From the NCBI RefSeq assembly GCF_016919705.1, contig NZ_CP070368.1, forward strand, positions 682,001 through 746,000: a DNA stretch of 64,000 nt. The letters are read 5' to 3'. Source of the DNA: Paracoccus methylovorus (GTDB taxonomy: Bacteria; Pseudomonadota; Alphaproteobacteria; Rhodobacterales; Rhodobacteraceae). The position numbers were made by a program, and so were the translations under genes. A model generated the notes under the pieces. It was not told where the DNA came from. It worked only from the letters and a program-made list of their open reading frames with translations, and made no database searches. Of this stretch, positions 18,409 through 27,172 are shown piece by piece; the first letter of the stretch is position 1; each line of letters begins with the position of its first letter.

Positions 18409-18840
18409 TCAGTTGGCGAACGCATCAATCAGGTTGAGGACAGCCAGCACCTTTCGGGTCTCGCTGTCGACACGATAGATCCGGTCGTCATCGCGGTAGT
18501 AATTCCAACCATGGCGAGCTTCCAGATCGTAGCGACGGGGGTCTCGCACGACGATATAGTCTTTCGTGCGAAGGATGTCTCCCACCCGGTTCCCATAGCG
18601 GGCCACGTGCTTGCGCGCTTGCCCCGGCGGGACACATGGCGGGTTCTTTTTGGCAAGCCCCGGTGGGCAGTCGGCGATATATCTCGCTTGTGGTCGAGGC
18701 TTGCGGTGATCGCCCCTGTGTTCATCGTGGCGTGCTTGGTGACCCTTTCCATTCCCTCTACCGGGATCGGAGAATGCAGGCGCCGCGCCAAGGGTGCCTG
18801 CAATGACAGCGATTGCTGCCAGTGTGGGTGCGAGCTTCAT
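18409..18840 (-). CDS. exported basic protein, RcnB-like tail
   Basis: A 143-residue protein with a signal peptide (MKLAPTLAAIAVIAGTLGA, cleavage near AFS). A His/Arg-rich segment (GKGHQARHDEHRGDHRKPRP) follows, then a conserved tail with VGDILRTKDYIVVRDPRRYDL and YYRDDDRIYRVDSETRKVL. Tails like this occur in RcnB-type periplasmic proteins. The His-rich segment might bind metal. The ATG at 18840 was chosen for the signal peptide. It is likely accessory cargo in the island. Confidence 0.72.
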   Translation of the reverse strand: MKLAPTLAAIAVIAGTLGAAPAFSDPGRGNGKGHQARHDEHRGDHRKPRPQARYIADCPPGLAKKNPPCVPPGQARKHVARYGNRVGDILRTKDYIVVRDPRRYDLEARHGWNYYRDDDRIYRVDSETRKVLAVLNLIDAFAN

Positions 18841-19058
18841 GTCTATGCTCCTTAAGATCGTCGCAGATGGATACGCCGATCCGACGACCAAGTTGCATCA
18901 CGATTGATTGCTAGGCGGGCTGTTGCCATTTCATGATCGGTTTTGCGCTGGCCTCTGCTTGTACCTTGATCGATCTCCGCGAGTGCGCGCGCATCACGGG
19001 TACCTACCCCCGTAGGCCCTGACGAAATGTAGGAGCGCCTCCAAACATAACCGCATCC

Positions 19059-19084
19059 GCCCCGCCTTCGTGCGGGGCTTTTTT
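19059..19084 (+). terminator. Rho-independent terminator before endolysin
   Basis: GCCCCGC at 19059-19065 pairs with GCGGGGC at 19072-19078, followed by six T. The endolysin start is 13 bases further on, so transcription must start very close by or read through. Confidence 0.7.
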
Positions 19085-19097
19085 CATGGAGAAACGC

Positions 19098-19511
19098 ATG
19101 TACCCAGCAGGGTTCAAGGGCCGCGCCAAGCGGCTCACCGATATTGATATTGCCCGTGCCGGCCGGCTGATCGGCACCGGAGAGGATGAAATCCGCGCCG
19201 TGATCGAGGTCGAGACCTCGGGCGGCGGATTCGACAGCCAAGGCCGGCCGAAGATGCTGTTCGAGCCGCATGTGTTCTGGCGCGAGCTGGGGCCGGGCCA
19301 GAAGCGCGCCACGGCCGAGGCGACCGGCCTCGCCTATCAGAGGTGGGGTGGCGCGCCATATCCCAAGGACAGCTACCCGCGTCTCGCCCTGGCCATGAAG
19401 ATCGATGCCGCTGCCGCGCTGCGCTCGGCAAGCTGGGGTCTCGGCCAGATCATGGGCTTCAACCACAAGGCTGCGGGCTATGCCTCGGCCGGCGATACGG
19501 GTCGCCGTTGA
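19098..19511 (+). pseudogene. phage endolysin (N-acetylmuramidase domain), C-terminally truncated
   Basis: About 133 residues of an N-acetylmuramidase-domain endolysin: LTDIDIARAGRLIGTGEDEI, the presumed catalytic Glu in VIEVETSGGGF, RPKMLFEPHVFW, and SWGLGQIMGFNHKAAGY. Homology ends near 19495 where an IS5 transposase piece begins; intact relatives continue for some tens of residues. The ATG at 19098 has GGAG upstream. It is probably inactive. Confidence 0.82.
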
Positions 19512-19599
19512 CCGCAGGCTCTACCGCCTGCGCAATCTCGTTGAGCGGTGCTTCAACAAGCTCAAGAATGCCCGTCGCGTCGCCACCCGCTACGACAAG
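19498..19599 (+). pseudogene. IS5-family transposase fragment
   Basis: About 34 residues, including RNLVERCFNKLKNARRVATRY, the very conserved region around the last catalytic Glu of IS5-group DDE transposases. The start, the end and the terminal inverted repeats of the IS are all missing. It runs in frame into the HerA piece at the shared residues Asp-Lys-Ser. Confidence 0.85.
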
Positions 19600-20592
19600 T
19601 CGACAACAGTCGCGGGGCTGTTGAACGTCCTGTCGGATGAAAGGCGCTTCCCTTCGGCGCGGATCGTCGTGCTTGATCTCCACGGCGAATATGGCAAGGC
19701 ACTCGGCGACCGAGCGAATATCTTCAAGATCAGCCCGGATGCCCGTAACGCCAATGAGCATCGGCTGTGTATCCCTTTCTGGGCGCTTAGCTTCGATGAG
19801 CTCATGCGGGTGACATTCGGAAGCCTCCCGCCCGATGGAAAAGCACGCAACATCATCCTCGAGCAGATACTCGAGGCCAAGATCGCAAGCCTAACGGCGC
19901 AGCCGATCGCCGGTGTCGATTCCGCCAGCATCACCGCCGATAGCCCGGTACCTTTCTCGCTCAACAAGCTCTGGCATGATCTCTATTGTCGCGAGTTCGG
20001 AACCTATCTCAGCGCCGGCGGCGCAAACCCGTCAGATCAGGCGACCTGGGCCTACGAATGCGATCCTTTGGGCGCGAAGATCGTGGGCGATGCGCATGCC
20101 GCGGTCCCGCCGCGCTTTCGCAAGGTCAAGAATGTCGCCGCTGATCCGGAGAAGATCAATTGGCTCCCGGACGTCCTCAACATCCGGGGGCCGCTTGAGG
20201 CGCTCGGCGCTCGGCTTCGCGTCGCGCGCTACGACTTCCTGCTGAAGGCCGGCGACTGGCATCCCGAGCTCGACGGCACGACGACCAAGACGCTCGCCGA
20301 TCTCGTCGGTCAATGGCTCGGCAGTGACAAGCCGATCACGATCCTCGACCTGTCAGGCATTCCCTCGACGGTGACGAACGATATCATCGGCAACATCTTG
20401 CGCGTCCTTTACGATGGTCTCTTCTGGGCGCGTAACCTCTCGGAGGGCGGGCGCGAACGCCCGCTGCTCGTCGTGATGGAGGAAGCGCACAGCTATCTTG
20501 GCGACAATGGCAGCAGCGCCGGCTGCCTGCTGCCAAGACAAAATGGCCGACAGCGTCCTCTGCTCAACAATGCCGCGTGCATCAGGCAGTAG
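19597..20592 (+). pseudogene. HerA/DUF87-type ATPase fragment fused to transposase tail
   Basis: About 310 residues of a HerA-like ATPase. It starts at the end of the P-loop (KSTTVAGLLNVL) and continues through the beta-strand VVLDLHGEYGKAL, the strand ITILDLSGIPSTVTNDI, and the Walker B motif LLVVMEEAHSYLG. The Gly-rich half of Walker A and everything after Walker B are absent, so it cannot hydrolyse ATP. Homology stops near 20522. HerA ATPases occur in several anti-phage systems and in DNA repair; which one this came from is unknown. 20523-20614 is unassigned. Confidence 0.8.
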
Positions 20593-20614
20593 CCTCGCCA
20601 TTTGAGGATATGAT

Positions 20615-20790
20615 CTAGCCCGGCATGGTGACGGGAAGGCCGCTGCGGGGATGCGACATCACGACCATTTCTATGCCGAAGATCAGTTTGAGCGCCTCGG
20701 CCCGCATGATCTGGTCGGGTGCCGCCTGGGCCACGACCGAGCCACGTTTCAGCGCAACGATCTGGTCGCAATAGCGGGCGGCCATGTTCA
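20615..20790 (-). pseudogene. C-terminal fragment of a siderophore-type ABC ATPase
   Basis: About 58 residues from NMAARYCDQIVALKRGSVV to FGIEMVVMSHPRSGLPV, typical of the end of iron/siderophore importer ATPases after the H-loop. The P-loop and signature motif are missing. It is collinear with tctA, but the frame is cut at about 20790, so it was brought in or left by recombination. Confidence 0.7.
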
Positions 20791-20832
20791 CTGATGCAGG
20801 TGCGGCGATGTGACCGCCGCATCGCAGTTTTC

Positions 20833-22341
20833 TCAACCGTCGCTTTCGGTAAAGACTTCCTCCCGACGCTTGCGGATCTGGGGCAGGAAGACCAGCACCA
20901 GGATCGCCAGCGACAGCAGCAGCAGCGTTGCGCTGATCGGGCGGGTCACGAAGGTTGTGGGATCGCCTTTTGACAGGATCATCGCCCGGCGCAGGTTCTC
21001 TTCCAGCAGCGGGCCCAGGACGAAGCCCAGCAGCAGGGGTGCCGGCTCGCAGCGCAGCTTGGACAGGATATAGCCCAGCAGGCCGAAGAAGGCGACCGCG
21101 AACAGGTCGTAGGGGTTCGAGTTGACCGAATAGACCCCGATGGAACACATCGCCATGATGATCGGGAACAACACGAAATAGGGCACCGTCAGCAGCTTCA
21201 CCCAGAGCCCGATCAAGGGCAGGTTGAGGACCACCAGCATCAGGTTGCCGATCCACATCGAGGCGATGATGCCCCAGAACAGCTCCGGCTGTTCCGAGAC
21301 CACGTTCGGCCCCGGCACGATGCCCTGGATGATCATCGCCCCGATCATCAGCGCCATCACCGGGTTCGCGGGGATGCCGAGCGTCAGCAGCGGAATGAAG
21401 CTGGTCTGCGCGCCGGCGTTGTTGGCGCTTTCCGGCCCGGCCACGCCCGCCAGGGCGCCCTTGCCGAATTCGCCGGGGTTCTTCGAGACCTTCTTCTCGA
21501 TCGTGTAGGAGGCGAAGGAGGCCAGGATCGCGCCGCCGCCCGGCAGGATGCCCAGCACGGACCCGATACCGGTGCCCCGCAGGACCGGCCCGACCATCTG
21601 GCGGAATTCCTCGCGGTTGGGGAACAGGCGGGTGATGTTCTTGGTCATCACCTGGCGGTCGTGTTCGTCTTCCAGGTTGCGCAGGATCTCGGCGATGCCG
21701 AAGACGCCCACGGCCACGGCCACGAAGTTCAGCCCGTCCGCGAACTGGTTCATGCCCATCGTGAAGCGCGGCGCGCCGGTATAAACGTCGGTGCCGACCA
21801 TGCCCAGCAGCAGGCCCAGCACCACCATGGCAAGCGCCTTCAGCACCGATCCATGGGCAAGCGCCACCGACATGACCAGCCCCATGACCATCAGGCTGAA
21901 ATATTCCGCCGCGCCGAATTTCAGCGCGATGGTCGTCAGGGGCGGCGCGAAGATCGCCACCAGGAAGGTCGCCACGCTGCCCGCGAAGAATGACCCCAAG
22001 GCGGCAGTGGCAAGTGCCGTTCCGGCCCGCCCGCGCTTGGCCATCTGATAACCATCAATGGCCGTCACGGCAGACGAGCTTTCGCCCGGCATGTTGATCA
22101 GGATCGCCGTGGTCGATCCGCCGTATTGCGCCCCGTAATAGATCCCCGCCAGCATGATCAGCGAGGACACGGGTTCCAACTGGAAGGTGATGGGCAGCAG
22201 CATGGCGATGGTGGCGGTGGCGCCGATGCCCGGCAGCACGCCGATCAGCGTGCCCAGCAGGACACCGATCAGGCAGAAGGCCAGGTTCGCCAGCGACGAG
22301 GCGACACTGAAGCCAAGCGCAAGGTTGGATAACAGCTCCAT
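20833..22341 (-). CDS. tctA: tripartite tricarboxylate transporter, large permease TctA
   Basis: A 502-residue membrane protein with the usual 10-12 segments of TctA. Family motifs include GVLPGIGATATIAMLLP, YGAQYGGSTTAILINMPGE, LPGGGAILASFASYTIEKK and TLGIPANPVMALMIGA. With TctB and the periplasmic TctC it imports tricarboxylates or other organic acids. The ATG at 22341 starts the conserved N-terminus. tctB lies 10 bases upstream. The gene looks intact, but its partner tctC is truncated. Confidence 0.93.
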   Translation of the reverse strand: MELLSNLALGFSVASSLANLAFCLIGVLLGTLIGVLPGIGATATIAMLLPITFQLEPVSSLIMLAGIYYGAQYGGSTTAILINMPGESSSAVTAIDGYQMAKRGRAGTALATAALGSFFAGSVATFLVAIFAPPLTTIALKFGAAEYFSLMVMGLVMSVALAHGSVLKALAMVVLGLLLGMVGTDVYTGAPRFTMGMNQFADGLNFVAVAVGVFGIAEILRNLEDEHDRQVMTKNITRLFPNREEFRQMVGPVLRGTGIGSVLGILPGGGAILASFASYTIEKKVSKNPGEFGKGALAGVAGPESANNAGAQTSFIPLLTLGIPANPVMALMIGAMIIQGIVPGPNVVSEQPELFWGIIASMWIGNLMLVVLNLPLIGLWVKLLTVPYFVLFPIIMAMCSIGVYSVNSNPYDLFAVAFFGLLGYILSKLRCEPAPLLLGFVLGPLLEENLRRAMILSKGDPTTFVTRPISATLLLLSLAILVLVFLPQIRKRREEVFTESDG

Positions 22342-22351
22342 ATGTGCCCCC

Positions 22352-22816
22352 TCAGACCGGCAGCCAGGGGCCGAAGCGCCGGAACGGCAGCCCCAGGCCA
22401 TAGGAAAAAATCAGTGTCGACATGATGGTGACGATGATTGCCAGGATCAGCGCGGGCAGCGGTCGCATCCGCACCGATGCCTGGCTGGCGATCAGCGTGG
22501 TGATGAAGAGGGCGGGCACGAAGCCCAGGTCCCGGACGGTCAGGCCGAAGAAGATCGGCGCGGGCAGGATGAACAGGATGCCCCGCCAGGCGAAGCGGCC
22601 GATGGGTTCGTCATCGGGCCGCCCGAAGGCCTTGAACAGGATCACCGCGCCCAGGATGAACAGCAGACCCGACAGGACCATCGGAAAATATCCCGGCCCC
22701 ATCCGCAGCGATGTGCCGATTTCCATTTGCAGGGCCTGCCAGCCGAAGAAGCCCCCCAAAGCCATGAAGAACAGGCCTGCAGCAATATCAGTTTGGTCTT
22801 TTGGTTTCGTGGACAT
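22352..22816 (-). CDS. tctB: tripartite tricarboxylate transporter, small permease TctB
   Basis: A 154-residue membrane protein with four hydrophobic segments, including GLFFMALGGFFGWQAL near the N-terminus and ALILAIIVTIMSTLIFSYG near the end. Size, topology and place between tctC and tctA identify the small permease subunit. The ATG at 22816 follows a GGAGG-like site; the longer frame adds no family sequence. Confidence 0.9.
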   Translation of the reverse strand: MSTKPKDQTDIAAGLFFMALGGFFGWQALQMEIGTSLRMGPGYFPMVLSGLLFILGAVILFKAFGRPDDEPIGRFAWRGILFILPAPIFFGLTVRDLGFVPALFITTLIASQASVRMRPLPALILAIIVTIMSTLIFSYGLGLPFRRFGPWLPV

Positions 22817-22879
22817 GGTGCCTCCCCGCCCGCATGCCGCCAACAAACCCGCCGCCTCGATGGGCGGCGGGCGCATGGA

Positions 22880-23065
22880 TCAGTTCGCCGGAGCGTCTGC
22901 CAGCAGCTTGGACCAGCGTTCGATCTCGGAGGTGAAGCGCTCGTCCATGGCCGCAGGGGTGGCCAGATCGGCCGCAACCGGGGTGGTGCCCAGCGTCGCG
23001 AGACGGTCAATCACATCAGGATCGGCAAGGGCCTTCTGCAGAGCTTCGGACAAGGGTGCCGACAC
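22880..23065 (-). pseudogene. tctC: C-terminal fragment of tricarboxylate-binding protein TctC
   Basis: About 60 residues (PLSEALQKALADPDVIDRLA, then FTSEIERWSKLLADAPAN) match the last helix region of TctC/BugD periplasmic binding proteins. About 260 N-terminal residues, including the signal peptide, are missing. The break abuts the terminase fragment, which reads the other way. Without TctC the transporter is probably not functional. Confidence 0.8.
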
Positions 23066-23066
23066 C

Positions 23067-23534
23067 ATGCAGGTGGCAGCCCGCGTGATGGCCGAGATCG
23101 ACCGGCTCAAGCCTGATGGGGTGTTCATCGACGAGGGTGGAGTAGGCGGTGGTGTGGTCGATCGGTGCCGGCAGATGGGCTATTCGGTGATCGGCGTGAA
23201 CTTCGGCGGCAAGGCGGATCGCGCAATTGAGGGCGTGCCCAAGTGCCGGAACAAGCGCGCGCAGATGTGGGCTACCATGCGCGAGTGGCTGCGTGAGGGC
23301 GGCTGCATCCCAGACAGCCGCGATCTTGAGATGGACCTGACAGGGCCGCTTTACGGCTTTGACGTGAACAACGCGATTGAGATCGAAAAGAAATCTGACA
23401 TGAAGAAGCGCGGCGTCTCCAGCCCGGATGAGGCCGATGCGCTGGCCCTGACCTTCGCCTATCCCGTCGTCGCCCGCTCGATCCGGCGCCAGCAGGAAGC
23501 GCAGGCGCAAAGTGAGTGGCACCCGGTCTGGTAA
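23067..23534 (+). pseudogene. phage terminase large subunit, C-terminal nuclease fragment
   Basis: 155 residues from the first ATG in frame. VFIDEGGVGGGVVDRCRQMG carries the nuclease-domain acidic strand, and KKRGVSSPDEADALALTFAYP is the typical C-terminal acidic motif. The ATPase half is missing. The frame merges into the tctC end at about 23050-23065, so the gene was cut there. It belonged to the packaging module of the prophage. Confidence 0.85.
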
Positions 23535-23600
23535 ATGGTATTTCTCCCATCATCCCTTCTGGGTCAGATACTTGGGCAGAACAACGTGGAGATTTAAATA

Positions 23601-24059
23601 GTGGGTGCCGACGACAGAACGAGCGCATTTGGGCTTTTCAACTTTGCGCATACCTATTGGGTTTCGGCCGTAGAGCTTGATAAAATCAGACGGGAAGTCT
23701 CGCACCCAGACAGCCCGGTTCAATATCTCTATTATCACGCTATTGAGCTATATCTGAAAGCATTTTTGCGGTTCTCTGGATCGAGCGTACTCGACCTAAG
23801 GAGCATCGGGCACAAGCTTGTTCGGTTATATGAGGCATCTGTTGGCCGAGGTCTGCCGGACGACGAGGAAACGCGCGAGGTTTGTCGCCTGGTCGACAGC
23901 AATTACATCTCGGCTCGTTACATTTCTGCGGGATACTACACGCGTGCTACAAACAAGGCGCTCTGGGGCGTTTGCAGAACCCTCCATGACGATATCGAGC
24001 CGAAGGTGAACGCTACACAAGGGGTAACGCGGATACGGCACATTCCGCTTACCGAGTAG
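23601..24059 (+). CDS. HEPN-like protein within phage structural genes
   Basis: A 152-residue protein. HAIELYLKAFLRFSG, then LRSIGHKLVRLYEAS, resembles the two central helices of HEPN domains. I do not see a firm RxxxxH ribonuclease motif. The GTG at 23601 has GGAGATTTAAATA upstream. Base composition is more AT-rich than the neighbours, suggesting separate entry. HEPN proteins include toxins and abortive-infection factors, so a defence role is possible but unproven. Confidence 0.65.
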   Translation: MGADDRTSAFGLFNFAHTYWVSAVELDKIRREVSHPDSPVQYLYYHAIELYLKAFLRFSGSSVLDLRSIGHKLVRLYEASVGRGLPDDEETREVCRLVDSNYISARYISAGYYTRATNKALWGVCRTLHDDIEPKVNATQGVTRIRHIPLTE

Positions 24060-24137
24060 GGGCTGCGCGCCCTTCGGCCAACATATATCGGATTTCGCTG
24101 CGTTCCTATCCTGCCCTCGAACCACGACGGGCAGGCC

Positions 24138-24392
24138 ATGGCTACCACGCAGAATTTCACAGTCAGCAACTCCTGGACGCGGATCGCCAGCGGGCGGGCT
24201 GACGGTCAGGTCGTCAAGATCGAAGGTGCGGGGCCGTTCAACCTCGCCGTGACCGTTGGGTCCAAGTCCATCCCCCCGACCATAGCGCCGCTCACTGGCC
24301 ACCGGATCGACGGCACCACGGATCTGCCGCTCGTCGCCGCCCAGCACCTTTGGGCCAGCGCCGCAACCTCCACCAACCTCACGGTGACCTGA
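24138..24392 (+). CDS. small phage structural-type protein, paralogue of the spike N-terminus
   Basis: An 84-residue beta-rich protein. It aligns along its length with the first 85 residues of the next gene: both begin Met-Ala with a Thr/Ser-rich strand, then Trp-x-x-Ile-Ala, later a Pro-Pro and Gly-His, and end in a strand after Trp-Ala. Its stop overlaps the next start by one base. It may be a free version of the spike's particle-binding domain. Confidence 0.7.
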   Translation: MATTQNFTVSNSWTRIASGRADGQVVKIEGAGPFNLAVTVGSKSIPPTIAPLTGHRIDGTTDLPLVAAQHLWASAATSTNLTVT

Positions 24393-26827
24393 TGGCCAGC
24401 GCAACCCAACGCATCACCCTGTCCGCAGGCTGGCAGAAGATAGCTGAAGCCAAGGGCCGCGAGGCGATGGCCCTGATCGACGCCTACGGCGCCGTGCAGC
24501 TTGCCATTGCCGATGGCGAACCGCCCCGTGGCGATGTGGCAAATGGGCATGCGCTCAATGGTTCGATGATGTGGCCAGTCAGGGGCGCGGAGATCGTCTG
24601 GGCCCGGGGCAACGGCGTTGCGGTGTCTGTCACGCTGCTCAAGGTTGTGCCCGAGTTCGCCACGCTCGATTCCGCGGCGGTGAAGGTGGCCGCGGCCTCC
24701 GCGAAGGTAACCGCCACCGCCGCCGACGCCAAGGCAACGCAGGCGCAGGAGGTGCAGGCGCGTCGGGATTTTGCCGTCTGGCACCTGGTCGATTACCTGC
24801 ATCCCGACGATATGACTGCCGCGCTGGCTGGTGATACATCCAGTCAGAATGAGGCCCGCGTGACTGCTGCTGTCCAGCAATTCCACGACGACATGATTGC
24901 ATGGTGGTCGGCGGGTGGCGGAAGGACCGCCGATCTGATTTATCCGTGCGTCACGTTGGCCATGAATGACGAAATGTTCAGCGAGAACTTCGCGGACGCG
25001 CTGTGGGGAATGGGGTTTGCGCAAGAGGAAAATCGGATCAACTTCAACGGCAATGGTGTTAGATTTTCCTGTAAGAACTGGCTGGCCCGTGCTCGGGTCC
25101 GCGCCTCCGGTTTCTATGCGGCTCAGGGTATTACCTATCCAGTTCCGACCGCCCTATTCCGTTGGGAGCAATCGTCGCCGCGCCTATTCTCGCCACAGAT
25201 TATCGGGCGCATCTACTTAGACGGTGCAAACGATATCGCCACCGATCCTGTCGCGTTCAAAACGCAGTCTTGCAATGTGGCAAATATCGACAAGGTATTT
25301 ATCCGTCGCTTTCGAAACATCGGCTTCATGACTGAAAACCTGTTCAATTCGACAGTTGGGCAGCTTGAGGTTTCGGCCTGTGGCTATCAGCCGACCGACG
25401 CGGGTGGGGCTGGTTTCATTGCGCCGGCAACGCGGTTTTCCAACGTCGGAGCGGTTGTCACGGCGACCGCCGCTACCTTCGATGCCAGCCATGAAGGGCG
25501 GTGGTTTTTCCTCGCAGGGGCTGGCCCGAGTAACGGTGTCCTGCGTCTGGTCAATGCGGCGCAGATCGTCAGTGTGGACGGCCCGACCCAGATCACGCTG
25601 GACAGCGCGCCGGATACTGACGTGGTGTCCGCTACCGCATCCTTCGAGGCGGTGCGCTGCGCCACCACGGCGGGCAGCAACATAGCAACTTTGACGGCTG
25701 CCATCACCGACGATCTGACCGGTCGCTATGTCACGATTGGGCGCGCCGGGCAGCAAGGTATCGACGCGCAATATGGCAGCATCACGGCGATCATCACCGC
25801 CCATAGCGGCGATCAGATCACGCTATCCCACGTGGCCCGCGTCACGACGATAGAGGCGCCGGTTGTGTTTTCGTCGGGCCTGCATATCGGGCGCACGGCT
25901 CAAGGCGCCGTTGCCGGTCTGGGCCTTAATGACGACGTGACATTTGACAATCTTCGGGTTGAGGAGGGGGGATATTCGGCAGCCGGTGGCGCTGTATCGG
26001 CGGTCATCACGACCAGCACATCTCTGGACTTTGCCCCCGGGTCGAAATTCCATGGCTGCGCGACCGAGAACAATAATTTTGCGGGCAACTTCGCGGGCAT
26101 CCTATGGGACCGTGCGAATAACATCCACCTGGTAGACACAGTGGTCGCGCACTCTGGCTACAGCCCGCGCTTCGGGAAGCAGTATTTCTGTGGCGGCCGT
26201 ATCCGCGTCGAGTTCACCGGCGATGAGGTAGGCTTTCCCGACTGCACCCATACCGCCAGCCTGTTTAACGATCTGCAACCCAGCCCGACTGTAGGTCGGT
26301 TCTATTACGGCGCGTCTCGCAACGTGCCCCGCATCGCTTCTCAGGTTCCGGCTCGTTACGGCTATGCCGGCCTGCCATCTCAGATCAGGGCATACAACAG
26401 CTATCGCACATCGCAGCAAACCCCGGATGGTGCAGATTTTCCAACCTATCTTGATGATCTGGTCCTTGAGGGGACTTTGACCGGAGCGGGCGCGGTCGGC
26501 AACAGCGCTGATTTCAGCGCGGGCAAAGTGATGCTGGCTGGTTATGGTAACGAGACGGGCACGGCCATTCCGACCGCAGTTTCGGACCTTGACGCGGTCA
26601 AGTTGGTCCATCGCACAGTGTCTGCGTCAGCATCGACAGTTGGCGCTCCTGACACTTTGGGCGCTTGGGTGGTCAAAATAGTGCGAGCAACTGCTACCGT
26701 CACGGTTCAGCGTGCAACGCGCTACTATTTTAATGGGGCGCCTGTGACAGTGACGCGCCACGATAATAATTCTGGCGGCGCGTGGTCACCGTGGTGCCTG
26801 CCAGACGGTGCCACCTACACCCCCTGA
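24392..26827 (+). CDS. phage tail spike / beta-helix fibre
   Basis: An 811-residue protein. Residues 1-90 are a small beta domain shared with the previous gene. A coiled-coil-like Ala-rich linker covers about 95-130 (SAAVKVAAASAKVTATAAD). The remainder is rich in Asn/Gly/Val turns typical of a right-handed beta-helix. Two similar inserts (from GRWFFLAGAG and from GRYVTIGRAG) lie at about 370-490. Such spikes bind and often cut surface polysaccharide. It appears intact, unlike its neighbours. Confidence 0.8.
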   Translation: MASATQRITLSAGWQKIAEAKGREAMALIDAYGAVQLAIADGEPPRGDVANGHALNGSMMWPVRGAEIVWARGNGVAVSVTLLKVVPEFATLDSAAVKVAAASAKVTATAADAKATQAQEVQARRDFAVWHLVDYLHPDDMTAALAGDTSSQNEARVTAAVQQFHDDMIAWWSAGGGRTADLIYPCVTLAMNDEMFSENFADALWGMGFAQEENRINFNGNGVRFSCKNWLARARVRASGFYAAQGITYPVPTALFRWEQSSPRLFSPQIIGRIYLDGANDIATDPVAFKTQSCNVANIDKVFIRRFRNIGFMTENLFNSTVGQLEVSACGYQPTDAGGAGFIAPATRFSNVGAVVTATAATFDASHEGRWFFLAGAGPSNGVLRLVNAAQIVSVDGPTQITLDSAPDTDVVSATASFEAVRCATTAGSNIATLTAAITDDLTGRYVTIGRAGQQGIDAQYGSITAIITAHSGDQITLSHVARVTTIEAPVVFSSGLHIGRTAQGAVAGLGLNDDVTFDNLRVEEGGYSAAGGAVSAVITTSTSLDFAPGSKFHGCATENNNFAGNFAGILWDRANNIHLVDTVVAHSGYSPRFGKQYFCGGRIRVEFTGDEVGFPDCTHTASLFNDLQPSPTVGRFYYGASRNVPRIASQVPARYGYAGLPSQIRAYNSYRTSQQTPDGADFPTYLDDLVLEGTLTGAGAVGNSADFSAGKVMLAGYGNETGTAIPTAVSDLDAVKLVHRTVSASASTVGAPDTLGAWVVKIVRATATVTVQRATRYYFNGAPVTVTRHDNNSGGAWSPWCLPDGATYTP

Positions 26828-26993
26828 GCGCGCGCAGAGGGGGCCGGGGATCGCGTGAGCCGGGAACAGCATAGCATACTTTCGGAGGCAGCGGCCCCGG
26901 CACCCCGGCGGGATTTTCCCTCCATGACAGGCCAACATATATCACCCGCACCGCGCCTCGCATGATGCCCTCGAAGCAATCACGAGGTCATCC

Positions 26994-27167
26994 ATGTGCA
27001 ACGCCCCGGACATTCCCGAGCCGACGCAATACCAGGCCAGCAAGGCACCGGTGTTCAACACAGCGTCGCGCCCCCGGTCGAAGTCAGGCCGGCAGGGCAC
27101 CATCCTTACCGACACTGCCGGGCAGGCTTACGCCCCTGATGGCAAGAAAACGATCTTGGGCGGCTGA
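26994..27167 (+). CDS. small podovirus-type protein upstream of portal
   Basis: A 57-residue protein with an N-terminal CNAPDIPEPTQYQASKAPVF and a C-terminal KKTILGG. I recall similar small proteins with a Lys-Lys-Thr-x-Leu-Gly ending next to the portal gene in podovirus-like phages. It ends 5 bases before the portal start. It is likely structural, but the role is unknown. 26828-26993 holds only a leader region. Confidence 0.62.
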   Translation: MCNAPDIPEPTQYQASKAPVFNTASRPRSKSGRQGTILTDTAGQAYAPDGKKTILGG

Positions 27168-27172
27168 TCCTC

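Noticed and set aside
19498..19599. A functional insertion sequence
   Set aside because: Only about 34 codons of the transposase remain and no terminal inverted repeats or target duplication were seen.
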